From a bacterium (GTDB lineage Bacteria; Cyanobacteriota; Vampirovibrionia; Obscuribacterales; Obscuribacteraceae): a stretch of DNA of 64,000 nt. How positions within the stretch are numbered: position 1 is the first letter of the stretch; every line of letters starts with the position of its first letter. A model generated the notes under the pieces. The model had not been told where the DNA came from, searched no databases, and saw nothing but the letters and a program-made list of their open reading frames with translations. The translations under genes were made by a program, and so were the position numbers. This document shows positions 24,442 through 33,920 of the stretch, one piece after another. The stretch is from positions 62,001-126,000 of the forward strand of contig WGMS01000018.1 in assembly GCA_016124935.1 (NCBI GenBank). The letters are read 5' to 3'.

Positions 24442-27400
24442 TTAGTTGGCATAACTGTCCGAGGAATGACGCGGGTCTACATAAGTGCCGTTCTGACGAG
24501 CCAGCTTCTCTTCCATCTTCTGACGGATGAAGTCGATGACTGAAGGCTTGTAGCCGGTCTCGCGAGAGTTCATGCGCGGAATGTAATCGTCGTGCTGACC
24601 GAGTGCGGTGATCATGCTCTGGGTCGGAGCGATGCTGACTCCTCTCAGGTGCGGGTGCTCTACCTTGACCTGCTCGGACACATCGGCGATGGTCTGGGCG
24701 GTGAAGATGGTGGAGGACTCGATGCTTCTGGGCGAATTGCGAGGGTCGGCATCCATAATCGCCTGGACGGTGGTGACATGTTCGTAGTTGACATGCTCGG
24801 CCCCCATGGTCTCGGTGGCGATGGAAGCAGCCTGCATCATCGACGGATCGGTGGCAGAGACCTGCATGGCGACCGTAAAGGCGTTCTCGTTGCTGATCTG
24901 GTCGAAGGTGAATCCGGCATCTTTCATGTCGACAATCACTTTGTTTGCCACATCTTCGACCGAGCCATATTGAGCCACCATCTTTTGCACTTCGGCATTG
25001 AGTCCGGAGTCGTCGAGACCGGAGAAGCCGGAGGAGCCACCGCCTCGACGGATGACCTCGCCTTCGACATGGGTCTCGTAGACTCCACCATGAGATGCGC
25101 CGCGGTACTGGCCGACCTGGATATCGTTCTGGACATTCTGGCTTGAGACCGGCGCTTCGAATCTCATCTTTCTGGAAGGCGGTACGTTGAGAGGACCGCT
25201 TCCGCCATCGGTGAGATTGACATTGGTGCGTACCCGGGCAGCGCCGCCGCCAATGGTGCCGGGGTTGATATCGGCGGCAGTGATGCGAGGATCCATGTCT
25301 ACGCCACGAGCGTCTGGCATGACCTCGACATCGTAGCTCTGTTCGTTGTAAGCGCCGCCACCAGCCATGGCAGGACCGCCAGAACTGGAGATGGTGTGGG
25401 AGACAGGACCGCCGCCGCCGCCGGATACCTGCATGGAACCTCCGGAGGAAGGCGCAGGAGCTGATGATCCCGAAGGTGCGAAAGCTGCGGCAACACGGGT
25501 GGCAGTGGAATAGCCTCTGTAGGCATCGACATATTCGTGATTCTGTCTACCAGGGCCGACCACACTGGCTACTTTGTTGACCAGGGCGACATCGGCGGCG
25601 GCACCTTCGTCCACTTCCATGGCGAGAGCGGCACAGGTACTGACTATGGCAGGCGACATCATCTGGGCGGCCCGTCCGACATAAGCGTCTCTGACCATAG
25701 GGTCGGTGCCGGAAGGAAGCTCTTGATCGACCATACCGTTCATGTAAGAGAGACATCCGCGAATAGCGGCACCACGCAACCAGGGTTGGGACTTCTGGAC
25801 GCTGAGGTTGGCTGCGACCGCCCTCGACATACCGTTTATCGGAATGGCGTTCTGAACAAGAGTCTCGGTGGCAGGAATATGAGCCCAGTTCCAGGCGGAT
25901 TCCGGCGAAGCGGCGTTGGTGGTGGCATATACTCCAAAAGCCTGCTTCTCTGGGGTCATCGGACCATATCTGTCGCTGAGGTACTGAGTGTACTCGTTGC
26001 CGGATTGCATGCCCACATAAGCCTGGGCGCCTTCCACGGCATGATTGTACATGGCTAACTGGAAACGCTGCTTGGCGTTGGCAGTCTGGGACCAGGATCC
26101 GCCGTTATAGGCATACATACCGGCAGCCATTCTCTCTGCTATGCCCTTCGGTCCGTCTTCCTTGGCTTCTATCGCGGCAGCCCGTGCAGCATCGTAAGCG
26201 ACAGGGTCGGAGCCGACCAGACCGGCATAACCGGCGGTCATTATTTGCAGAGCCTTCTGCTGCTCGGAGTGTCCTTCTCCCGTTCTGACATGGAAGGTCT
26301 GACCTTTGGCTCCACCTATTAGCTCGGCTTTGCCGTCGGCTCTAGTGCTGGGACCAAGGGTTGTGTTCTGAGCAAGACGGATGGCACCGACTACAGAACG
26401 TCCAGGAATGCCCCAGTAACCTGCCTGTTGATACATATCCAGAGGCTTAGAAGCGTTATTGGCATTATATCTGTCTTCGTAGGAGTTTCTGACGTTGAGA
26501 TCGCTACCCTCACCATCACCGCCGGAAGGCGGAGGCGGGCTCGGGGGCGGAGAGCCAGTGGGAGGCACATTATTGTCGCCGTTTCCACCGCCGCCACCGG
26601 CTGCAACCTGGGCGTTTGTAGAGCGGGTGGTGGTGGTCTGACCTTGCTGACCCTGGATATCCATGGTGCTGTTAGAGCCTTGAACCTGGCTCATTCTGGG
26701 AGGAGGAGAGATAATCCGACCGCTCACGGTCTCGGTGGCGCTGAAGCCTGCTCCGGGAGCTGCAGCCTGGGAGCCGGTCACTTCGACACGCTGGTCGACA
26801 CGACCTTCTGCAGTGCCGCCGTCGGCTCTGACACTGCCGTCCACTCCGGTAACATTGCCGGTCACAGCTTGAGCGGCGGTGGCTCCGGCCTGGGCGGTGA
26901 CTGCCTGGGCTGCATTGCCTTTCATGGTCGGAACAGCAGCTACTTGAACCGAATCTCTGTCATCTACATCGATATTGACGCTGGAATCACCGCCCCGGGT
27001 GGTCACAGAACCGGTGCCTGTGCCCTTGCCGCCACGCAGGAGTTGGCCGGTAACGGCGGCAGCGGCTCCGGCGGCAGCAGCGGTCTTGAGCGTGTCGGCA
27101 GATCCGGAGATCTCAGGTCTGACCTGCATGGGGGGTGGCTGGATGTCGCCGCCTATATTAGCGGTGACATTCTTCTCGGCGTCTACATCTATATTGTTGG
27201 TGATATTGGTGTCGCCGCCTCTGGAAGTTGTCGAGGAAGCGGAAGTGGCAGCTCTCAAAACAGCCTGGGTAGCTGCTGCACCGGAGCTCAGATCGGCATT
27301 GCCATCGGCATCCAGATTGCCCAGAGTGCCCTGGACGTCGGTACTACTGGTTGCTTTCAAATTAGCTCCGCTCTTGCCGAGACCACCTTTGAGAAGCTGG

Positions 27401-30400
27401 CTGGCAGCCACAGCTCCCAGTCCGGCGGCAGCCGCGCTTTGCATGCTTGTCGCGGTGTCCATCTGAGCTTTAAGAGGCGGAGTGGGCTGACCGCTCTGAG
27501 CGCCAGAGACCACCTGACCGCTGACAGTACGATCCACATCCACTTCGGTGGTGCCGGTTTTGTCGGCACCCGAAGCGGTACCGGCAACGGTTCTTCCTGT
27601 CTGACCGGCTGATTTGAGCACAGCCTGATGGGCTGCATCTCCGGCTTCGTTGGCGATAGTGTCGCCGGCTTCGAGCACGGCTCCACGCAGGTCGGCAGAA
27701 CTGGTTTGAGAAGTGCCGCCACCCTTACCACGCAGAACGCTGCTGGCTAGTGTTGCACCGATGGCTCCGGCAGCGGCGGACTTAAGACCGCTTGCGGCGT
27801 CGGCGCTCACCGTGGAGTCGGCCTGGGCTTTGAGCGGCGGAGTGGGCTGGCCGCTCTGGGCGCCAGAGACTACCTGACCGCTGACAGTGCGATCCACATC
27901 CACTTCGGTGGTGCCGGTTTTGTCGGCTCCCGAAGCGGTACCGGCAACGGTTCTTCCTGTCTGACCGGCTGACTTGAGCACAGCCTGACGGGCTGCGTCT
28001 CCAGCTTCGTTGGCGATAGTGTCGCCGGCTTCGAGCACGGCTCCACGCAGGTCGGCAGAACTGGTCGGAGAAGTGCCGCCACCCTTACCACGCAGAACGC
28101 TGCTGGCTAGTGTTGCGCCTACTGCGCCTGCAGCAGCAGCGGACTTAAGGGTATCGCCACCCTGATTCTGGGCTTGAACTTGAGACTGGGTATCGATATC
28201 TCGTGCCGGTGGTTTGGTGGCGCTGTCGGCAGCAGATACGACCTGTCCGCTGACGGTCTGCTCGGTGGTGAGTTCAGCACCTTTAGCAGACTCAGCGCCC
28301 GGATTGCCTCCCGCACTGTCAACGGTTTTCAATTTTGCCTGCGGTGCCGGCAGAGGAGCACCATCGGCACCAACACCGCTTCCTGCGGCTTTCAAACCGG
28401 CACCCTTGTCACCGCCTACACCGGCGGCTTCAGTTCTCTTGCCCGAGGTCATCGAACCTTTGACGGCGGCTCCAACCATGAGAGGCAAGGCAGAGGCTAT
28501 TGCCGCCCCCGCGTTGGAGCTCTTCTGATCGACTTCTTGAACTTTAGCCATGTCGACTTCGGTATCAAGCTTAGCATCAGCAGCGACAGGAGGCTTCAAC
28601 TCTTTGCCGCTGGCGGTGATATCGGGGCGACCTTCTACTATACCTGCACCGGCGAGCTCTCTTTGCGATTCGGAAACCGGGTCGACTCCACCGCCCACGG
28701 TGGCTTTACCCTTGGCGCTGAGGTCGCCGGGTTTTGACGGACTGGCATCAAGAGCAGCGCCTTTGCCTCCGACAGCACCCTTGAGTGTGTTGGCGGCCAT
28801 CAAGGATCCGGCAGTGGCAAGAGCGGCTTTGACGCTCTTCTGACCGGGAGCACCGGCTCCGGTTCTGCCCGCCTCTATCTTGGTCTTGACGCCAGGACCT
28901 TCCTGGGCGGCGTTGGCGTTGGGTTCGGTCTCCATATCGATGGACTGATCTTCAGCCTTGGGAACACCATCTTTGGCGACACCTTTGTCTTTGTCACCCT
29001 GGGTTGCGGCTTCGAGGTCCCTGGCGGTAGGAGGTGTGACACCATCGGCAAGCTTGCCTTCGACACCCTTATCGGCACCGTCTTTCTGGTTGACGGTAAG
29101 TTTGCGCTCGGCTTGTTCGGCTTTGGCGCCGGTACCAGGACCGGATTTCGATGCCGGCGGCTTCAGACCGAGACCGGCAGCCAGAGCGGCAGCGGTTTTA
29201 GCCTGATCTTCTTTTGTTTTGGCATCGGTTTTGGTGCCGTCTTTTTTGGCATCACCCTGATTAAGGACCTTGCCTTTGACGTCGGTTTCGACTCCGCCTT
29301 TGCCTTTGCCCTTCTCCTCATCAGAACCTGCTCCGGTCTCACCGGGAACAACCCCGGCATTCTGGAGGTTGGCACCTTCTTTCATGGCATTGGCAGCTTG
29401 CTCGAGGGCAGCAGCGGCAGCTTTGTCCGATGAACTCTCCTCACCCTGTTTCCTGTTGAGAGCACCGGCAGCCCCCATGCCGGCCATGGCGGTGCCGGCG
29501 GCGGTGCCGATACCTATACCCTTGGCGGCGTTGCCGAGTCCGTCCTTAAGACCTTCGGCAACCGAGCCTCGGCCCTTCTTGTCGGCATTGAGTCCGTTTA
29601 GATCCTTGCCCTGGCCGGCGCCTTCGGCACCTTTCTTGGGAGGATTATTCTGACCGTCTTTCTTATTTGCGGGGTTGATACCTTGATCTTTGCCCTGCTG
29701 ACCGAGTTTGTCTTTATTCTTATCTTTGTCCTTATCTTTGCCTTCGCCGTCGATGGGCTTGAGAGGCGGCTGGGTCTTGGTGGGCAATTTGCCGTCGCCG
29801 GCTTTTTTGATATCGTTGAAAAGTTTCTGATTGGCGACACCATTGGGAAGATTATTGAGTTCCTTATTCGTAGTCTGCTGAGGACCACGGGCAGCACCGG
29901 TGGTAAACCTTCCGCCGATGGCGTCGGCAAGCTGCATGCCACGGCTCTGCAAAGTGCTGCCGAGAGCCTTGCCGGCGCTGAGCAGACCGCCGGTGACAAG
30001 ACCAGCCGAGATGAAATCGGACATAGGGCTTATCTGAGCACGAGCCAGGAAGGAAGGCACCTGGATCATGAGCTGCAGAACACCGACAGCCATGAGGATT
30101 TTGCCCCAGGGGTTGAAGTCCGAGAGGATGATGATGGTCATGATCTTGAGAAGACCGACCCAGACAAAAGTCCAGAGGCTGACTTCTACGAAGGATCTGA
30201 CGAATCCGGCGGTGACGTTTTCGGTATCCGGAGTAGCGAAGAATACAAGGAAGATCGGAGCGAACATATATTGTGCGGTGAGCAGAGCCGTTTGAATCGC
30301 TTTAAGCACCAGTATGTAAACCAGCTCGGCGATTAAGATGCCGCCCAGAATCAAGTAGATTATCAAACCGACCCAGGCGACGATGCCGCCCACGGTACCG

Positions 30401-31341
30401 AGAACCATACCACCGGGGCCGGCTCCGAGGACTCCGCCGAATGCTTGCCCGGCTACACCAGCCGTGGCATTCATAAGTAAACCAGCGCCAGCCATCAGTC
30501 CCGCTTTAACAGCTGCCGCCATGGCTGCGTCAAGGGCAGCAACCTGATCGGCAGAGTTGAAGAAGACTTCGCGAATCATCTCATTAGTGATCTGAATCTC
30601 GAATGCATAGATGGTCGGCCAGGCGAGCATAAGACCGGCAGTGAAGATAAGACGTCCAACAGCACCCATGAGGTTGCCGCCACCACGCCAGGCGGCTTCT
30701 GCCCAGTATTTCCATATACAGAGAATGAAAAGCAGAAGGAGCAAGTCGACGGCGATACCGTACATAACATCGGCACCCTGTCTGACCCAGGGAGAGATGT
30801 CGTCGGAGGGCGAGGCACCCAGACCATTGATGGCGATGTTCGGGTTGAGCACGAATACTCTCAGGAAGCCCGTCAAGAATTGAACGGTCTCCGCGACCCA
30901 GCCGTTGATGAATTCGCTTATCCACTTACCAATGAGCTGACCGATGTTATGAAAAAGGTTAGAGACGATGTCTTCTTCCCAGAACTTGTGCAGTCCGAAG
31001 AAAACATCGTTCTTAGCCACGAAGCGGTCTCCGGCCAGATCGTTCTCGACCCGGAAGATGACATCGGTGGTATTTTGCTCGGCGGCTTCCCGAATGAGCG
31101 TGGTCTGAGCGTCGGTATCCTGATAAGGACTCGGCACCGTGTCGTCGGTATTTCTTGCGCCAGGACTGGTCGGTGAACCCGGGTCAAAGCGACCGCCGGT
31201 GCCATCCGGAGGTACTTCGGTCTGAGCAAAAGCGGAGAAAGAAAGACATAGAGGCGCCAGTAGCAACATTTGCATTACCAGCACCAGGATAAGCCTCTTC
31301 GCCTGGGGTATCTTGTTAATCGTCTGTTTTGCCTTGTTCAC
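24442..31341 (-). CDS. Giant VirB6/TrbL-like membrane protein with repetitive central region
   Basis: The 2299 residues start with a signal-like hydrophobic segment (about 16-40). Residues about 135-440 are highly hydrophobic with seven or so TM helices (YGIAVDLLLLLFILCIWKYW, GLIIYLILGGILIAELVYIL, SLWTFVWVGLLKIMTIIIL), the polytopic core of VirB6/TrbL/TraG channel proteins. A hydrophilic, Lys/Gly/Asp-rich part follows (about 480-680). About 680-1600 repeats Ala-rich hydrophobic helices alternating with TVSGQVVS-type strands, including a near-perfect 120-residue duplication. Residues about 1610-1950 form a Trp/Tyr-containing globular domain (YEDRYNANNA, GYWGIPGRSV) of unknown type, then a Gly/Ser-rich tail. 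VirB6 proteins are normally about 300 residues, though some (Rickettsiales) are extended. GTG 31341 has no clear ribosome-binding site. Confidence 0.7.
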   Translation of the reverse strand: MNKAKQTINKIPQAKRLILVLVMQMLLLAPLCLSFSAFAQTEVPPDGTGGRFDPGSPTSPGARNTDDTVPSPYQDTDAQTTLIREAAEQNTTDVIFRVENDLAGDRFVAKNDVFFGLHKFWEEDIVSNLFHNIGQLIGKWISEFINGWVAETVQFLTGFLRVFVLNPNIAINGLGASPSDDISPWVRQGADVMYGIAVDLLLLLFILCIWKYWAEAAWRGGGNLMGAVGRLIFTAGLMLAWPTIYAFEIQITNEMIREVFFNSADQVAALDAAMAAAVKAGLMAGAGLLMNATAGVAGQAFGGVLGAGPGGMVLGTVGGIVAWVGLIIYLILGGILIAELVYILVLKAIQTALLTAQYMFAPIFLVFFATPDTENVTAGFVRSFVEVSLWTFVWVGLLKIMTIIILSDFNPWGKILMAVGVLQLMIQVPSFLARAQISPMSDFISAGLVTGGLLSAGKALGSTLQSRGMQLADAIGGRFTTGAARGPQQTTNKELNNLPNGVANQKLFNDIKKAGDGKLPTKTQPPLKPIDGEGKDKDKDKNKDKLGQQGKDQGINPANKKDGQNNPPKKGAEGAGQGKDLNGLNADKKGRGSVAEGLKDGLGNAAKGIGIGTAAGTAMAGMGAAGALNRKQGEESSSDKAAAAALEQAANAMKEGANLQNAGVVPGETGAGSDEEKGKGKGGVETDVKGKVLNQGDAKKDGTKTDAKTKEDQAKTAAALAAGLGLKPPASKSGPGTGAKAEQAERKLTVNQKDGADKGVEGKLADGVTPPTARDLEAATQGDKDKGVAKDGVPKAEDQSIDMETEPNANAAQEGPGVKTKIEAGRTGAGAPGQKSVKAALATAGSLMAANTLKGAVGGKGAALDASPSKPGDLSAKGKATVGGGVDPVSESQRELAGAGIVEGRPDITASGKELKPPVAADAKLDTEVDMAKVQEVDQKSSNAGAAIASALPLMVGAAVKGSMTSGKRTEAAGVGGDKGAGLKAAGSGVGADGAPLPAPQAKLKTVDSAGGNPGAESAKGAELTTEQTVSGQVVSAADSATKPPARDIDTQSQVQAQNQGGDTLKSAAAAGAVGATLASSVLRGKGGGTSPTSSADLRGAVLEAGDTIANEAGDAARQAVLKSAGQTGRTVAGTASGADKTGTTEVDVDRTVSGQVVSGAQSGQPTPPLKAQADSTVSADAASGLKSAAAGAIGATLASSVLRGKGGGTSQTSSADLRGAVLEAGDTIANEAGDAAHQAVLKSAGQTGRTVAGTASGADKTGTTEVDVDRTVSGQVVSGAQSGQPTPPLKAQMDTATSMQSAAAAGLGAVAASQLLKGGLGKSGANLKATSSTDVQGTLGNLDADGNADLSSGAAATQAVLRAATSASSTTSRGGDTNITNNIDVDAEKNVTANIGGDIQPPPMQVRPEISGSADTLKTAAAAGAAAAVTGQLLRGGKGTGTGSVTTRGGDSSVNIDVDDRDSVQVAAVPTMKGNAAQAVTAQAGATAAQAVTGNVTGVDGSVRADGGTAEGRVDQRVEVTGSQAAAPGAGFSATETVSGRIISPPPRMSQVQGSNSTMDIQGQQGQTTTTRSTNAQVAAGGGGGNGDNNVPPTGSPPPSPPPPSGGDGEGSDLNVRNSYEDRYNANNASKPLDMYQQAGYWGIPGRSVVGAIRLAQNTTLGPSTRADGKAELIGGAKGQTFHVRTGEGHSEQQKALQIMTAGYAGLVGSDPVAYDAARAAAIEAKEDGPKGIAERMAAGMYAYNGGSWSQTANAKQRFQLAMYNHAVEGAQAYVGMQSGNEYTQYLSDRYGPMTPEKQAFGVYATTNAASPESAWNWAHIPATETLVQNAIPINGMSRAVAANLSVQKSQPWLRGAAIRGCLSYMNGMVDQELPSGTDPMVRDAYVGRAAQMMSPAIVSTCAALAMEVDEGAAADVALVNKVASVVGPGRQNHEYVDAYRGYSTATRVAAAFAPSGSSAPAPSSGGSMQVSGGGGGPVSHTISSSGGPAMAGGGAYNEQSYDVEVMPDARGVDMDPRITAADINPGTIGGGAARVRTNVNLTDGGSGPLNVPPSRKMRFEAPVSSQNVQNDIQVGQYRGASHGGVYETHVEGEVIRRGGGSSGFSGLDDSGLNAEVQKMVAQYGSVEDVANKVIVDMKDAGFTFDQISNENAFTVAMQVSATDPSMMQAASIATETMGAEHVNYEHVTTVQAIMDADPRNSPRSIESSTIFTAQTIADVSEQVKVEHPHLRGVSIAPTQSMITALGQHDDYIPRMNSRETGYKPSVIDFIRQKMEEKLARQNGTYVDPRHSSDSYAN
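27467..27756. repeat. Near-perfect 290-bp repeat inside the giant gene, copy 1
   Basis: This segment matches 27827-28116 at an offset of exactly 360 bases (120 codons) with few substitutions. It encodes the unit from ASSVLRGKGGGTS to TVSGQVVSGAQSGQPTPPL. The reading frame is preserved, so repeat number can change without frameshift. A third, more diverged copy of the same module lies upstream in the protein. Confidence 0.85.
27827..28116. repeat. Near-perfect 290-bp repeat inside the giant gene, copy 2
   Basis: Second copy of the unit at 27467-27756. The two copies differ by scattered single bases (for example GGGCTGG here versus GGGCTGA), so duplication is recent relative to the other, strongly diverged repeats in the protein, or it is maintained by gene conversion. 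Confidence 0.85.
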
Positions 31342-31420
31342 GGTTGTCTAGCCAAAAGAAGTAGAAACGGGGTGTGTTTTCGACTAATAAAGAGTTTAAG
31401 TTCGCCGTCAAGATTTGTCA

Positions 31421-31437
31421 GTGGTGGAATTCCCATG
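31421..31437. promoter_or_regulatory. Shared intergenic motif, copy 2
   Basis: Identical over 17 bases to the motif at 24393-24409. It lies in the 183-base gap between the stop of pilin copy 1 and the start of the giant gene, just beyond a hairpin. Confidence 0.4.
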
Positions 31438-31445
31438 GAAGACGG

Positions 31446-31475
31446 AAAGATCGGCATCTTTCGATACCGATCTTT
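31446..31475 (-). terminator. Hairpin downstream of pilin copy 1
   Basis: AAAGATCGG and CCGATCTTT form a stem (extendable to 12 positions with one mismatch) around a short loop, 50 bases past the pilin stop. On the minus strand no long T-run follows directly, so it may act as an attenuator or an mRNA 3'-end stabiliser that lets pilin be made in excess of the giant protein. Confidence 0.5.
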
Positions 31476-31524
31476 TCCGAGCCGTTCGACAGACATCCTT
31501 TTGGGAGCCGATCTCTATCTGTTT

Positions 31525-31959
31525 TTAGAGACCGCCACCGAGACCGCCGTAGTTGTTGATGGCGAAGGTACCGATCAGGTGGACCGCGGTGGGTCCTCCG
31601 AAACCGACACCCAGACCCTTAGCCACGTTCATCGCAGCTTCTCCACCGTCACGCTGGCCGAAGGCGATCTTCATGCCGGCAAGCGAGGAGGGGACGGTCG
31701 AAAGTGCCGTCACGACGCGCGATACGTCGCGAGCGGTGTCATATCCGAAATCAGCCAACTGACCGACTTCATTCGATTGCCCATAACGAGGGTCTACTGG
31801 CGCCCCTACTAAGCCCTGGGCATGAGCTGCTTGGTCGTAAATACCAAAAGCCATCAGGAGAAGTTGAGGAGCCAGGAGGATACCCACGCGGGAAGCAACC
31901 TTGAACGAGTGAGAAGAGACAATCTTCTTCGCTAGTTTGCTTAGTTTCTTGGTAGCCAT
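31525..31959 (-). CDS. VirB2/TrbC-like major pilin, copy 1
   Basis: A 144-residue protein with a very long signal sequence (1-47) ending in AHA before Gln48. Long signal sequences are typical of VirB2/TrbC/TraA pilins. The 97-residue mature part has two hydrophobic stretches (about 78-97 and 118-136) and ends in GGLGGGL. The mature part is identical to the copy at 33921-34355, while the signals differ at four positions (6, 14, 23, 46). Translation should be strong: AGGAGG lies seven bases before the ATG. The gene lies directly upstream of the VirB6-like giant. The family assignment is inferred from size, signal and place, since pilins diverge fast. Confidence 0.65.
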   Translation of the reverse strand: MATKKLSKLAKKIVSSHSFKVASRVGILLAPQLLLMAFGIYDQAAHAQGLVGAPVDPRYGQSNEVGQLADFGYDTARDVSRVVTALSTVPSSLAGMKIAFGQRDGGEAAMNVAKGLGVGFGGPTAVHLIGTFAINNYGGLGGGL

Positions 31960-32068
31960 TTTGAACCTCCTATTGATTCAACAATTTATTTCTTTCGAGT
32001 TGTGTGTAGTGTTTGTGTTTAGTGTCAGGTGATGAAATAGTGTGAGTGAGAAAAATCTTGTTCTGGAC

Positions 32069-32695
32069 TTAACGGTGTCTGTGATTAAGCACTGTACCTG
32101 TGACCCTGGTGCTGGCAGAAGAACCGGTACTGGCTGGGGTGTGACCGCCTGCCGTGTAGAAGTTTCCACCGTAGCCCTTAATGTGATTGGCTTTGGCGAC
32201 CTTAGCCTGTGGTGCGTGTTTCTTGCTTGCAATGCGTTTGGCATTGACAGACTTGGCTGATTTGGTCGACTTCTTCAAGGTCGCCTTGACGGCGGGCTTG
32301 GCGGAGAAGGACTTGGGTGCGGCGATGGCCGGTGACTGATGCGCTATGAGAGCGGCCGGCTCTCCAAAGTGCTTCTTGTAGGAAGCATTGGTTCTGGGTG
32401 CGCTGATAGCGATACTGGTAGTCGACCTGGTCAGCGGAGGACGAGCCACCGGGGCTGGTCTCGTCAACATAGAGGGACTGACTCCGAGGAAACTTGAAGA
32501 CTTCGGCACATGCCCATGGGCGACACTAGGTTGAATTTGTGGTTGCGGACCACGCCAGGCCGACCGGGGCGAAGGATGAGACTCTAATTTGTATACGTTC
32601 GGTGCGAAGGTGAAGCGAGCTCCACGGTCCTGCGCCATGGCCGGAGCCTGGGCTATACAAAAGATGAGTAGAAGTGAGAATATCTTGAGTTTCAT
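32069..32695 (-). CDS. Secreted Lys/Pro-rich protein, paralogue of the 34414-35139 gene
   Basis: A 208-residue protein with a clear signal peptide (KIFSLLLIFCIAQAPAMAQ). The mature part is basic and rich in Pro, Ser, Ala and Lys. It shares a scaffold with the protein at 34414-35139: GARF near the mature N-terminus, S-FLGVSPSML (LGLNPSFL in the paralogue), F-GEPAALIAHQ (F-GHPNQPAPLVASQ) and a C-terminal TRVTGTVLN (TKADVYGKIIN). Both paralogues sit directly upstream of a pilin gene. A role as a pilus-associated or cell-wall-crossing component is inference. ATG 32695 has AAGGAC eight bases upstream. Confidence 0.6.
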   Translation of the reverse strand: MKLKIFSLLLIFCIAQAPAMAQDRGARFTFAPNVYKLESHPSPRSAWRGPQPQIQPSVAHGHVPKSSSFLGVSPSMLTRPAPVARPPLTRSTTSIAISAPRTNASYKKHFGEPAALIAHQSPAIAAPKSFSAKPAVKATLKKSTKSAKSVNAKRIASKKHAPQAKVAKANHIKGYGGNFYTAGGHTPASTGSSASTRVTGTVLNHRHR

Positions 32696-32720
32696 GATAT
32701 TGTCCTTGAGCAAAAAACGC

Positions 32721-33494
32721 CTATCTGCGTCCGAATCCGGTCATAAACAAAGCAGTGGTACCAAGACCCATGATCGAGTTGGGTCGGTGTAATCCACCGG
32801 TCAACAGTCCCGATCCCAGTGAGAGTGTCCCGGCGAGGTTGTTTGCAAAACCACGCTTTCTGGTATCACGTCTCACTATGGGATTCCTGGAGCTGGCAGT
32901 GAGCGTCTGGGTCGGACCGACATTACCGAATGCGCTAACATTGTTTTGCGCCTGGGTGGCGAGCCAATCAGGTTGAGCTAACTGTGGGTTGGCAAATTGA
33001 CCTTGTTGCATCTGCGGCTGCATTTGCCCAAAGCCGTTTGCCTGCATCTGACCGTAATTCAGATTGTTGTACTGTGAAGTAAAAGCAGAGTTCGGGTTAT
33101 TTCCTTGCTGCATGAAAGAATTGAAGAGAGCCTGGCGGCGTTCCTGGTGGGACATATAGCCGCTATTGGCCGGGTTCAAATTCATGTGACCGGCAGGAGC
33201 TGCGCCAGGAGCATAGGCGCTACCGGTATTGCTCACTTCCAGATCAACTTCCCGGGCGCTGGCAGGAGCTATCTTGCCGTTTGCACCGGGATCAATCGGA
33301 ACCACTGCCGGAGGCAACAGTTGATCATGATCCGGATTGAGCCCATTAGATTGATCCAGAAGACCTGCCTGACCGGCGCTGAGACCTTGAGCATAAGAAG
33401 GAAAGGAGATTCCCACTAAACTCACAGCCAGAAGAGAAGAGACGGTAGCGATGCTGCCTATCTTTCTTTTGATTGTGGTCTTATTATCGATCAT
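32721..33494 (-). CDS. Secreted Gln/Asn-rich protein, unknown function
   Basis: A 257-residue protein with a signal peptide (IATVSSLLAVSLVGISFPSYAQ, residues about 15-36). The middle (about 130-180) is very rich in Gln, Asn and Met (GQMQANGFGQMQPQMQQGQF), and the end has a short hydrophobic Gly-rich segment (GTLSLGSGLLTGGLH). I do not recognise a family. It lies 25 bases upstream of the Lys/Pro-rich gene and belongs to the pilin cluster. Low-complexity Q/N regions suggest a structural or adhesive role outside the cell, which is speculative. The start ATG 33494 has only a weak upstream site. Confidence 0.55.
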   Translation of the reverse strand: MIDNKTTIKRKIGSIATVSSLLAVSLVGISFPSYAQGLSAGQAGLLDQSNGLNPDHDQLLPPAVVPIDPGANGKIAPASAREVDLEVSNTGSAYAPGAAPAGHMNLNPANSGYMSHQERRQALFNSFMQQGNNPNSAFTSQYNNLNYGQMQANGFGQMQPQMQQGQFANPQLAQPDWLATQAQNNVSAFGNVGPTQTLTASSRNPIVRRDTRKRGFANNLAGTLSLGSGLLTGGLHRPNSIMGLGTTALFMTGFGRR

Positions 33495-33920
33495 TGGATT
33501 TTCCAGTTATCTTGCGGCTCGGAGTCGAACCTTGCGATTACTGTCCCAATATACGAAAGAGACCCCCTACTTGGATATCGGGGAATTCCCCCCCACTATG
33601 GGAGAATCCCCACTAAAACCTAGACCGATTTCAAATTAGTAATGGCAAAACCCCAAATTTCGAGGATTCTGCAGATATTTTCTTTTATCAAATAGCTTTT
33701 TAGTGTATCGATTGAAAAATCGAATTAAATAATGCCAGCCGTAGAACTTGAATTGACCGAAGCTTAAAGAGTCTAGACGCCCCTGTCCGTTTTTAATGAC
33801 TGATTCCGGAAGGGGCGTCGACAATACTCCTGTGTATTTCTTGGGTTTTGATATGGCAGAGCCGGTTGCCCGGCTGCTGCCTTTTGCTTATCTAGTTTCC
33901 AGTCCGGTTGAACGTTCTTC
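33495..33920. other. Intergenic region between pilin copy 2 and the Gln/Asn-rich gene
   Basis: This gap of 426 bases holds a G/C-run palindromic region at about 33580-33618 (GGGGAATTCCCC core, then CCCACTATGGGAG and CCCCACTAAA). It resembles the motifs at 24361-24409 and 37141-37180. It also holds the pilin hairpin at 33776-33819. No convincing gene is present; one short frame at 33636-33824 lacks coding character. A promoter for the 33494 gene is expected here. Confidence 0.5.
33776..33819 (-). terminator. Strong hairpin downstream of pilin copy 2
   Basis: GACGCCCCT and AGGGGCGTC pair over nine bases, extended after a one-base bulge by TCCG and CGGA. It lies about 100 bases past the pilin stop. 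The minus-strand downstream side has few consecutive T. It probably ends or protects the 3' end of the transcript from the first pilin unit. Confidence 0.55.

Noticed and set aside
26428..27612. 394-residue plus-strand frame inside the giant gene
   Set aside because: A Gly/Ser/Ala-rich antisense shadow of GC-rich repeated codons of the giant gene.
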